A DNA stretch of 37,057 nt from the NCBI GenBank assembly GCA_021295875.1, contig JAGWBN010000003.1, positions 6,914 to 43,970 of the forward strand, written 5' to 3'. A program made the translations under genes and the position numbers. Positions 18,491 to 26,732 of this stretch are shown here, one piece after another; the stretch's first letter is position 1, and each line of letters starts with the position of its first letter. The notes under the pieces were generated by a model. That model made no database searches. It worked only from the letters and a program-made list of their open reading frames with translations, and was not told the origin of the DNA. Source of the stretch: Pseudomonadales bacterium. GTDB lineage: Bacteria; Pseudomonadota; Gammaproteobacteria; Pseudomonadales; Azotimanducaceae.

Positions 18491-20005
18491 ATGACTGCAG
18501 AGCCCGTACACATCGAACCCGTTGCGCCGCCCCTGTCCGGGCGCGGGCGCGACTCCCGGTGGCACCGTCCTCGAGACCCACGGCGCTCGACATGGCGGGT
18601 ATTCGCGTTCGCCACCGCGCTCACCGTCCTCGCCGGTGCGCTGGTGTTTGTCGCGGCCTATCTCCCGGAACGCATCGACCGACCTCGATCATCGCTGGAC
18701 GCGGCAGCACCCAACCCGGCAAGCCCTCCCCGGAGTCGGCCCGATGAGGAGATCGTGCCACCCTTCGAGGCCGCCGAGTTGGCCCAGGCGCGTCAACAGG
18801 CGGAGGCACAGCTCGCGGAATTCGTCGCCGTGCAGATCCGACTCGACAACGAACTCAATGTTGCGGCTTGGGGCGAGGCCGAGCTTGCCGCGATCAAGGA
18901 TCGGGCGAACGCCGCCGACGAGCTGTTCGTCGCCGGGCGATTCCACGAGGCCCTGGACGAGTACGCCGGGGCCACGGACGAACTCAAGGCGCTCGTCGAC
19001 CGGGGCAACGAACTGTTCGCGGCCGCCCTTGCCGAGGGCGAGGCGGCGATCGCCGCGCTCGACCACCCTGCCGCGGTCGCCAGGTTCGAACAGGCTGCGA
19101 CGATCCGCGCTGACGATCCCCGCGTCGCCGCCGGGTCCGTCCGCACCGCAAGGCTCCCCGAGGTCATCGGCCTGCTGCGCGAGAGCGACCGCGCGGTGCT
19201 GCGTGGCGAGTATCCGCTGGCGGAGGAGTTTCTCGGTCAGGTGAAGGCCATCGATCCGGGAACCACCGGGCTTGACGCGCGCTTTGCCGCCATCGCCGCG
19301 AACATTGCCGACGAACGTCGGCGGAAGACGCTGTCTGAAGGCTTCGGGGCCTTGGAAAGGGGCGAACACGGCGCGGCCATCGATGCGTTCGAGCGAGTGC
19401 TCGCCGGGACCCCGCAGGATCCGGACGCGCTCGCGGGGCGGCAGCAGGCCCGACAGGCGCGAACCTTGGCTGAAATCGATCGGCTGCGCGGCGTGGCGGA
19501 GAAAGCGGAGCGTCAAGCCAAGTGGGAATCGGCCTTGGCAGCCTACGACGCGGCGCTGGCGATCGATCCCACCCTCAAGTTCGCCATCGCTGGCAAACAG
19601 CGAATCGCCGGTCGGGTGGCGCTGATGCAGGCCATGACCAGGTTCAACGAGGATCCCGCAGTGCTGTCCGGCGACGACGAGTTCGCCCGCGCCCGCGAGG
19701 TGCTCGCGAGGGCCGTGGCGGAGGTCGATCCCGGCGAACCCTTCACCGCCGCGATCGCCAAGCTCGGCGCCATCATCACGCAAAGCACGGCACCCGTGCC
19801 GTTGGTGCTGGTCTCGGACAACGCCACCGAAGTGATCATTCACAAGGTCGGCACCCTGGGCATGTTCACGCGCAATGAACTCCTGCTGCGACCGGGCCGC
19901 TACACCATCGTCGGCAGCCGGGACGGGTGCCGGGACGTGCGCAAGGAGATCATCCTGGCGGCCGACATGGAACCGGTCGACATCCGCTGCGTCGAAAACA
20001 TCTAA
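18491..20005 (+). CDS. Single-TM-anchored TPR protein with a PEGA-like C-terminus
   Basis: N-terminal TM STWRVFAFATALTVLAGALVFVAAYL; repeated TPR-like helices; C-terminal NELLLRPGRYTIVGSRDGCRDVRKEIILAADMEPVDIRC. Confidence 0.8.
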   Translation: MTAEPVHIEPVAPPLSGRGRDSRWHRPRDPRRSTWRVFAFATALTVLAGALVFVAAYLPERIDRPRSSLDAAAPNPASPPRSRPDEEIVPPFEAAELAQARQQAEAQLAEFVAVQIRLDNELNVAAWGEAELAAIKDRANAADELFVAGRFHEALDEYAGATDELKALVDRGNELFAAALAEGEAAIAALDHPAAVARFEQAATIRADDPRVAAGSVRTARLPEVIGLLRESDRAVLRGEYPLAEEFLGQVKAIDPGTTGLDARFAAIAANIADERRRKTLSEGFGALERGEHGAAIDAFERVLAGTPQDPDALAGRQQARQARTLAEIDRLRGVAEKAERQAKWESALAAYDAALAIDPTLKFAIAGKQRIAGRVALMQAMTRFNEDPAVLSGDDEFARAREVLARAVAEVDPGEPFTAAIAKLGAIITQSTAPVPLVLVSDNATEVIIHKVGTLGMFTRNELLLRPGRYTIVGSRDGCRDVRKEIILAADMEPVDIRCVENI

Positions 20006-20083
20006 CCGCCCCATGAGACAGACGTTCCGAATGTTGACGACGGATCGGCACCCACTCGCTACCGCCGGCTGCGGGGCGTTCGC

Positions 20084-22153
20084 ATGAGCGACCCGCAAGC
20101 ACCTGCACAGGGCGCCGACGGCGGCCGCATCGAAGCCGTTCAGTTCCGGCCCACCGCCACAACCGCCGGTCGGCGTTCACACTTCATCAGCGTGCGCCGC
20201 ATCCTTTTGGTCGGCGGCTGCACCGTCGCGCTGTCGGTTCTGTGGTTCATCTTCACCGCCAAGTCCGTGCGGCTGGACGTCGACCCGGCCGACGCGAGCA
20301 TCGCCATCGACGGTGGATTCGCGTTTCGTCTGGGCGAGATCCATCTGCTGCGCCAAGGCTCCTACGACCTCGTGGCCGAAGCACTCGGCTACGAGACACT
20401 TCGCCGCTCGATCGAGGTCGGCGCGGAGCGCAATCAGGCGATCGCCGTGGACCTACGCGCTCTCCCGGGATGGGTGACGTTCGCCATCGACCCGGAGGGT
20501 GCCCGGGTCGCGGTGGTCGGCAGCGACGGACTCCACGGCATCTCGCCGGTGGAGCTCCACGTGCCGGCCGGGCCTCAAACCGCCACCGTGAGCCATCCGC
20601 GCTATCAGGAAGCCACCGTTGCCTTCGAGGTCGAGGGGCGCGAGCAGCGCCAGACCGTTACCACATCGCTCGTACCCGACTGGGCCGACGTGACCATTCC
20701 CACCACGCCGACGGGTGCCGAGGTACGCATCGACGGTGAGCTGTCCGGCGTCGCAACGCCCGGACCGGTTCCGGTTCCCGCAGGCGAACGGCGCGTCTCG
20801 GTGAGCCTGCCCGGCTACGGCACCTGGACCGACCTCCTCTACGTCGAGGCGCAGCAGGTGATCGCATTGGACCCCATCACACTCCGCGAGGCCGACGGCC
20901 AGATCCGGGTGGCGTCGAAGCCGCCCGGCGCGAGCGTGACCGTCGACGGCGACTACCGAGGTGTCACCCCCGTGGTACTCGATGTCGCATCGGGCCGCCG
21001 CCACGCGATCCGCGCGTTCAAGGTCGGCTACGCACCGAAGAACGTGTCGGTGACCGTACCCTCCGCTGAACGCAAGAACCTCTCGTTCACCCTCGAGGCC
21101 CTTGAAGGCGTTCTGGCCATCGAGACGCGACCGGAGGATGCCGAACTGTGGATAGACCGCGAACGCCGCCGCCCGGAAGGGGGTACCCTTACCCTGTCGG
21201 CCGTACCCCACGAACTCGAGGTCAAGAAGACCGGCTACGCCAGTTATCGGGTGACGATCGTGCCCCAACCCGGATTGACGCAGGAACTGAAGGTCAAGTT
21301 GCTGACATTGGAGGAAGCGCGTCTCGAGGCCCTCAAACAGGTACGGACCACCGGTCAGGGCCAGGAACTCGTGCTTTTGAGTCCGGGTGCCATACGCATG
21401 GGCGCATCACGGCGGGAACCCGGTCGGCGGGCCAACGAGGTGCTGCGCGACGTCGAACTGACGCGGCTCTTCTATCTCGGACGCCACGAAGTGACCAACG
21501 CACAGTTCCGCGCGTTCGCCTCCGGCCACGACTCCGACGGCTTCGAGGGTCTCGACCTGAACCGCCCGGACCAACCCGTGGTGAGGGTCTCCTGGCAGGA
21601 CGCCGCCCTCTACTGCAACTGGCTGTCCGCGCAGGACGATCTCGAGCCGTTCTACCGCGAGGAGCTGCGCAAGGTCGTGGGGTTCAATCCCACGGCGCTC
21701 GGCTACCGACTGCCCACCGAAGCGGAATGGGCTTGGACCGCACGCCACGTGGAGGGCGCGGACCCGTTGCGCTTCCCCTGGGGCGACCGGCTGCCGCCGC
21801 CGGAACGCCACGGCAACTACGCCGACATCTCGGCGGCGCACACGGTGGCGCGCATCATCTTTGGCTACGCCGACAATCACATCGTCACCGCGCCGGTGGC
21901 TTCGTTCGAGGCCAACGCCAAGGGCATCCACGACCTAGGCGGCAACGTCGCGGAGTGGGTGCACGACTACTACGGCATACCCGCCGCTGCGCCGGCGGTC
22001 GATCCGCTGGGCCCGAATCAGGGCGAGTACCACGTGATCCGCGGCGCCAGCTGGATGCACGGCACGGTCAGTGACCTGCGGCTCTCGTACCGGGACTACG
22101 GCACCGACGGCCGACCCGACGTCGGCTTCCGCATCGCGAGATTCGCGGAGTGA
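20084..22153 (+). CDS. TM-anchored multi-PEGA protein with a C-terminal formylglycine-generating-enzyme-like (SUMF1) domain
   Basis: TM ISVRRILLVGGCTVALSVLWFIFTA; about four PEGA-like repeats (e.g. IRVASKPPGASVTVDGDYRGVTPVVLDVASGRRHAIRAFKVGYAPK); FGE-fold motifs YLGRHEVTNAQFRAF, YRLPTEAEWAWTARH, FPWGDRLP, GIHDLGGNVAEWVHDYYG, VIRGASW, DVGFRIAR. Confidence 0.9.
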   Translation: MSDPQAPAQGADGGRIEAVQFRPTATTAGRRSHFISVRRILLVGGCTVALSVLWFIFTAKSVRLDVDPADASIAIDGGFAFRLGEIHLLRQGSYDLVAEALGYETLRRSIEVGAERNQAIAVDLRALPGWVTFAIDPEGARVAVVGSDGLHGISPVELHVPAGPQTATVSHPRYQEATVAFEVEGREQRQTVTTSLVPDWADVTIPTTPTGAEVRIDGELSGVATPGPVPVPAGERRVSVSLPGYGTWTDLLYVEAQQVIALDPITLREADGQIRVASKPPGASVTVDGDYRGVTPVVLDVASGRRHAIRAFKVGYAPKNVSVTVPSAERKNLSFTLEALEGVLAIETRPEDAELWIDRERRRPEGGTLTLSAVPHELEVKKTGYASYRVTIVPQPGLTQELKVKLLTLEEARLEALKQVRTTGQGQELVLLSPGAIRMGASRREPGRRANEVLRDVELTRLFYLGRHEVTNAQFRAFASGHDSDGFEGLDLNRPDQPVVRVSWQDAALYCNWLSAQDDLEPFYREELRKVVGFNPTALGYRLPTEAEWAWTARHVEGADPLRFPWGDRLPPPERHGNYADISAAHTVARIIFGYADNHIVTAPVASFEANAKGIHDLGGNVAEWVHDYYGIPAAAPAVDPLGPNQGEYHVIRGASWMHGTVSDLRLSYRDYGTDGRPDVGFRIARFAE

Positions 22154-22542
22154 ACATCCGCCTTTCGCCCCGGGGCCGACCCTACGCCGTCCTCGCGGTG
22201 TGCATCGCCCTGGCATGCTGTGCCGCCCCCGGCCAACATGCACAGGCGGCGCAGGCGAGCGAAGAGTCCGCGGCGGAGGAATTCGAACCCGTAGAGGTGC
22301 CGGTCTCCGATCCGTCTCCGACCGACGGCGAGGACGCAGCGGAACCGGCGCACGCGAGCCCCGCGGCCGACGGCGAGGACGAGGCTGCGCCCGCCGACGC
22401 GAGCCCGGCGGACGCCGACACCGACACCGACGCCGATACCGACACCGAGCCGCCGCCGACCGAGGACCAAGCCGCCGAGGTATTCGTTCCGAGCGAGAAC
22501 ATTTCCGAAGACATCTCCGTGCCGTTCCCAGTGGACATCTGA
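22150..22542 (+). CDS. Small secreted acidic low-complexity protein
   Basis: GTG start overlapping the preceding TGA; signal peptide AVLAVCIALACCAAPGQHAQA; acidic tract DADTDTDADTDTEPPPTEDQ; conserved position between neighbours. Confidence 0.65.
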   Translation: MNIRLSPRGRPYAVLAVCIALACCAAPGQHAQAAQASEESAAEEFEPVEVPVSDPSPTDGEDAAEPAHASPAADGEDEAAPADASPADADTDTDADTDTEPPPTEDQAAEVFVPSENISEDISVPFPVDI

Positions 22543-22545
22543 ACA

Positions 22546-23343
22546 ATGAAGAAGACCCTGCCGTTCGAGTTCGTCTACCAGGTGATCGCGCTCATCGTCG
22601 CCATCATCATCGTGCATCTGACCTACGTGACGGTCGTGCGCCCGAACGCGGACGCCATCCTCGAGGCCCAGGCCAACCGCGCCCAGACGGGCGAGGCGTT
22701 CGTCCCCGACCGCTCCCTCTATGTGGTGCTGCGGGACTACGAGCAGGAGTCCTGCTTCATTTTGATGATCTGGGCGATGTCCATCATGGGGCTGAAGGCC
22801 AGGAACTCGCTGCGTGAACGCAGGATGCTGCAGGAGTCCTTCATCGAGGTGACCGAAGGCATCAGCGTACTGCCCGAGGACACCCGCGAGTACGCCCGGC
22901 CGCTGCAGGCCCTACCCGAGTCGACGCGCAGCAACCTGCTGCCCCGTGCGTTGCTCGCCGCACTGCAGCGTTTCGCATCCACCAGCAACGTCCAGGATGT
23001 GTCCAACGCCGTGCGCGCGGTCTGCGAAACGGAGTCCGATCGCCTGGACAGCGAGCTGGCGATGGTCCGCTACATCGCCTGGGCCATCCCGTCGATCGGT
23101 TTCATCGGTACCGTGCGCGGCATCGGCGACGCCCTGGGGCAGGCGTACCGGGCCGTGGAAGGCGACATCGCCGGCGTGACCGCGAGCCTGGGGGTGGCAT
23201 TCAACTCGACCTTCGTTGCCCTGGTGATCAGCATCGTCGTGATGTTCCTGATGCACCAACTGCAACTCATCCAGGAGCGCCTGGTGCTCGATACGCAGCA
23301 CTACTGCGACGACTACCTGATCCGTCACATGCAGGTGCGCTGA
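22546..23343 (+). CDS. MotA/TolQ/ExbB proton-channel family protein
   Basis: AWAIPSIGFIGTVRGIGDALGQAYRAVEGDIAGVTASLGVAFNSTFVALVISIVVMFLMHQLQ is the TolQ/ExbB/MotA two-helix signature; N-terminal TM IALIVAIIIVHLTYV. Confidence 0.9.
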   Translation: MKKTLPFEFVYQVIALIVAIIIVHLTYVTVVRPNADAILEAQANRAQTGEAFVPDRSLYVVLRDYEQESCFILMIWAMSIMGLKARNSLRERRMLQESFIEVTEGISVLPEDTREYARPLQALPESTRSNLLPRALLAALQRFASTSNVQDVSNAVRAVCETESDRLDSELAMVRYIAWAIPSIGFIGTVRGIGDALGQAYRAVEGDIAGVTASLGVAFNSTFVALVISIVVMFLMHQLQLIQERLVLDTQHYCDDYLIRHMQVR

Positions 23344-23345
23344 CC

Positions 23346-24644
23346 GTGATCGTGCTGGACATCAACGACGTCGAAACCACCCTCTACCGGGACGGTGAGA
23401 TCGTCTACCGCGAGCCGGGCTTCGCCTTCGTCGACAACGACGGCGCGGTGTTCGGCCGCGAAGCGCTGTCCCGGTCGCGTCTCCATCCCCGGCAGTCCCA
23501 CAACGAATTCTGGCAGCGCCTCAACGGGGACCCGGTGTCGCCGCCCGGCCAGGGCGTGGCGAACCAGGCCGATCTCGTCTACCTGCAGTTGCTCGCCATG
23601 CGCGAGGCCCTCGGCCTGGGACCGACCGATGCCGACCGGCCAGCCCTGGTCGTCGCCGCGCCTAGCACGGTCACCTCCGAACAGTTCGCCGTGCTGCTCG
23701 GAATCGCCGGCGAAGCCGGGTTCGAGGTGCGCACCATCGTCGATGCCGCGGTGGCCGCGGCCTGCCTGCTGCCGCTTTCCGGATCCTGCCGGCTACTCGA
23801 CCTGTCGCTACACCGTGGGCACGTCACCCACTTGGACGTCGACCCCGGGCAAGCCACGGTGCGCCGAACATCCGTTGACGAGATCCCCGCCATCGGGCTT
23901 GCCTCGCTGATCGAAGGCTGGGTGGACGTGGTTGCCGACCGTTTCGTCGACGGTACGCGCTTCGATCCGCTGCGTATCGCCGAGACGGAACAACGGGTTT
24001 TCGAGCAAGTGGTCGCCGGGATCGAGGCCGGGGATGCCGAACTCACCATCGAGGTCGTCCATGACGAGGTGGCGCGGCGGGTCACGGTGGCAAGGCACGC
24101 GCTCGGGGAGAAGTCTCGGCAGCGCTACGAACTCCTGGCGCGGTCCATCGGCGACCCCGGCACCCTCGTGATGAGCCATCGAATGCGCCGACTTCCGGGT
24201 CTCGCTGGCTTTCTTCAGGACGCCGGCCACGAGCTGCTGCCACTTGCTCCGGACGCCGTGGTCGCCGGCATCGCGGAGAATCCCGACCACATCCAACCGG
24301 ATGGCGCACGGGCCGGCGCAAGACTGGTCACCAGCCTGCCCAGCCGCAGCGAGAGCCAAGGCGCGATGTTGCGCGAACCGCCCACGCACCTATTGTGCGC
24401 GGCCGTCGCGATACCGCTCGCCGAAGACACCAACGCACGCGATCATCCCGGCTGCAAGGGTAGCCCGGGGTTCCGCGTGCTGCGCGCCGACCGCAGTTTC
24501 TCGGTGGCCCCCGCCGACGGCGCGGATGTCGCCCTGAACGGCAGTCACATCGACTTCGAACATCCCGCCGAGGCGGGCGACCACATCGTCGCCGGCGGCC
24601 AGGAGTTCCAATTGATCAGCGTTTCCGACCAACAGGACGGGTAA
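23346..24644 (+). CDS. Actin/Hsp70-like (degenerate ASKHA) protein with a possible FHA-like C-terminal segment
   Basis: N-terminal IVLDINDVETTLYRDGEIVYREPGFAFVDNDGAVFGREAL; ADRPALVVAAPSTVTSEQFAVLLGIAGEAGFEVRTIVDAAVAAACLLP; RLLDLSLHRGHVTHLDV. C-terminal FRVLRADRSFSVAPADGADVALNGSHIDFEHPAEAGDHIVAGGQEFQLISV. Confidence 0.6.
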   Translation: MIVLDINDVETTLYRDGEIVYREPGFAFVDNDGAVFGREALSRSRLHPRQSHNEFWQRLNGDPVSPPGQGVANQADLVYLQLLAMREALGLGPTDADRPALVVAAPSTVTSEQFAVLLGIAGEAGFEVRTIVDAAVAAACLLPLSGSCRLLDLSLHRGHVTHLDVDPGQATVRRTSVDEIPAIGLASLIEGWVDVVADRFVDGTRFDPLRIAETEQRVFEQVVAGIEAGDAELTIEVVHDEVARRVTVARHALGEKSRQRYELLARSIGDPGTLVMSHRMRRLPGLAGFLQDAGHELLPLAPDAVVAGIAENPDHIQPDGARAGARLVTSLPSRSESQGAMLREPPTHLLCAAVAIPLAEDTNARDHPGCKGSPGFRVLRADRSFSVAPADGADVALNGSHIDFEHPAEAGDHIVAGGQEFQLISVSDQQDG

Positions 24645-25733
24645 GTGGCCAAGCGCGGCGGCCGCCGGTTCAACGTCTTCTCCCTGTCGTTTCTCGACGT
24701 CATGTCCTGCGGCTTCGGCGCCGTCGTGCTGGTCTTCCTCATCATCAACCACCGCATCGAGGACACCACCAGGGACATCGACCGCGACCTGCTCTCGGAG
24801 TCGCGCAAGCTCGACTTCCAGATCGAGGAGGGTGAGAAGAACCTGGTCGATCTGCAGGAACGGCTGCAGGACACGAAGAAGCGCGTCGGCGATGCCAGCA
24901 ACCAGCTCGTCGCCCTGATCGAGGACCGGGACGCGCGCCGCGAAGAGCTGGAGGAACTCGACGCCAAGTCGGCGGCGGAGCGCGACAGCGTCGAGCAACT
25001 GCAGTCCGACGTCGAGACCCGCGAAAAGGACGTCAAGCAACTGCAGGACGAGGAAGAGGCCCTGTCCGGTACCCGGGTTCGCCAGGTCAAGGGCGAAGGG
25101 GATCGACAGTATCTCACGGGTCTGTATGTCGGCGGTCGGCACGTGCTGATCGCCCTCGACGTGTCGGCGAGCATGCTCGACGAGACCATCGTGCAGGTCA
25201 TCCGGCGGCGCAACATGCCTCGCGAGCGCCAGCTCGCATCACCCAAGTGGCAGCGAGCGCTGGCAACCGTGGATTGGCTCTCTGCGCAGATCCCGTTGGA
25301 CAGCAATCTCCAGATACTGCTCTACAGCGACGAGGCCAGAACGCTCCTGCCTAGCGACGCGTGGTATCCGGTCAGCGACGCGGCGATCGTCAACGCGGCC
25401 TTGGACGACTTGGCCGAGATGGTCCCGAGCGGCGGCACCAATCTCGAAGGGTTGATCGAGGCCCTGGCGCAGTTGCGGCCGTTGCCGGACAACGTGTACC
25501 TGATCACCGACGGTCTGCCGACCCGATCCAATCGCCAACCCCGCTCCGCCGCGGTGAGCGGACGCGACCGCGTCCGATTCATGGAAGACGCCGAAAAACG
25601 GATGCCACGGGACGTAACCGTGAACGTCATCATGTTCCCCATGGAAGGTGACCCCAACGCATCCGCCGCCTATTGGATCCTGGCCGGCCGCAGCGGCGGC
25701 ACGTACATGTCGCCGTCCAGGGACTGGCCATGA
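24645..25733 (+). CDS. VWA-domain protein with an ExbD/TolR-like N-terminal TM and coiled coil
   Basis: GTG start directly after the preceding TAA; FNVFSLSFLDVMSCGFGAVVLVFLIINHR, coiled coil, then VWA with MIDAS DVSAS, GGTNLEG and LITDGLP. Confidence 0.88.
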   Translation: MAKRGGRRFNVFSLSFLDVMSCGFGAVVLVFLIINHRIEDTTRDIDRDLLSESRKLDFQIEEGEKNLVDLQERLQDTKKRVGDASNQLVALIEDRDARREELEELDAKSAAERDSVEQLQSDVETREKDVKQLQDEEEALSGTRVRQVKGEGDRQYLTGLYVGGRHVLIALDVSASMLDETIVQVIRRRNMPRERQLASPKWQRALATVDWLSAQIPLDSNLQILLYSDEARTLLPSDAWYPVSDAAIVNAALDDLAEMVPSGGTNLEGLIEALAQLRPLPDNVYLITDGLPTRSNRQPRSAAVSGRDRVRFMEDAEKRMPRDVTVNVIMFPMEGDPNASAAYWILAGRSGGTYMSPSRDWP

Positions 25734-26689
25734 TCCCGCGACGCGGATTGGAAGAGATCGGCCTGTCGTTCCTCGACGTCATCTGCTGTGGATTCGGCGC
25801 CATCATCCTGCTGCTGATGATCGTCAAGACCGTGGAACCGATCCTCCTCGAGGAGCCGGTGGTCAATCTCGAGGGCCTCGTAACCGAGAAACGGGACTCG
25901 CTCAACGAAATCATCGGCCGCACGCGGATCCTGACGCGGCAGCTCAGCGACGAGGAGCGGCAACTGGCCCGCGACCTGGCCGAGCTGGCTCGGCTGGAAC
26001 GCGACCTTAACGACATCCTCGCCCGCTACCACGCCACTAGTGAACAAGCCGAATTTCAGACCAACCAGCGTCTGCGGCTCGCCCGGGCCAAGCAGTCGCT
26101 GACCGAGGAGATGGAGCGTCTGCTGGGCCTCGACTTCGTGCGCAGCACCATCGACAGCGAGTACATCATCTTCGTCATCGACACCTCGGGCAGCATGCGC
26201 CAGTGGGCTTGGCCGATCGTCCAAAGGAAGGTCCAGGAAACGCTGCAGATCTATCCCCGCGTCAAGGGCATCCAGGTCATGAACGACATGGGCGACTACA
26301 TGTTTCCGCAGTTCGCCGGCCGCTGGATTCCCGACTCCGAACGCCGCCGGCGCGACATCGTGCGGCTTCTTGCGACCTGGAGCGCGCAGTCGAATTCCAG
26401 TCCGGTCGAGGGGATTCGGGCGGCCATCACGACGTTCTACGCCACCGACCGCAAGATCAGCATCTACGTCTTCGGCGACGACTTCTCCGGCCGGTCCATC
26501 GAGGACGTCGTCGACACCGTCGATCAGCTCAACCGCATCGCCGAGGACGGAAGCCGACGCGTGCGCATTCACGCCGTGGGCTTCCCCGTGGTGGTGGGTG
26601 CCCCCTCCGGCAACCGGTTCGCCGCACTCATGCGCGAGTTGACCTACCGGAACAACGGAACCTTTGTCGCCCTGCCACGATTGGAGTAG
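25730..26689 (+). CDS. VWA-domain protein with an ExbD/TolR-like N-terminal TM (second VWA)
   Basis: MIPRRGLEEIGLSFLDVICCGFGAIILLLMIVKTVEP...; IIFVIDTSGSMRQWAW MIDAS-type motif; ATG overlaps the preceding TGA. Confidence 0.88.
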   Translation: MIPRRGLEEIGLSFLDVICCGFGAIILLLMIVKTVEPILLEEPVVNLEGLVTEKRDSLNEIIGRTRILTRQLSDEERQLARDLAELARLERDLNDILARYHATSEQAEFQTNQRLRLARAKQSLTEEMERLLGLDFVRSTIDSEYIIFVIDTSGSMRQWAWPIVQRKVQETLQIYPRVKGIQVMNDMGDYMFPQFAGRWIPDSERRRRDIVRLLATWSAQSNSSPVEGIRAAITTFYATDRKISIYVFGDDFSGRSIEDVVDTVDQLNRIAEDGSRRVRIHAVGFPVVVGAPSGNRFAALMRELTYRNNGTFVALPRLE

Positions 26690-26732
26690 GCTTCAACCAA
26701 GCGCTCGCCACGCCGACGCAGCAGGTCGGACG

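Noticed and set aside
18689-20098. 469-aa minus-strand ORF
   Set aside because: Antisense to the TPR gene; composition of a shadow frame, and the sense frame has TM/TPR features.
20084-22153. Genuine sulfatase-maturing formylglycine-generating enzyme
   Set aside because: The Cys pair expected near the C-terminus is absent and no sulfatase gene is in the window.
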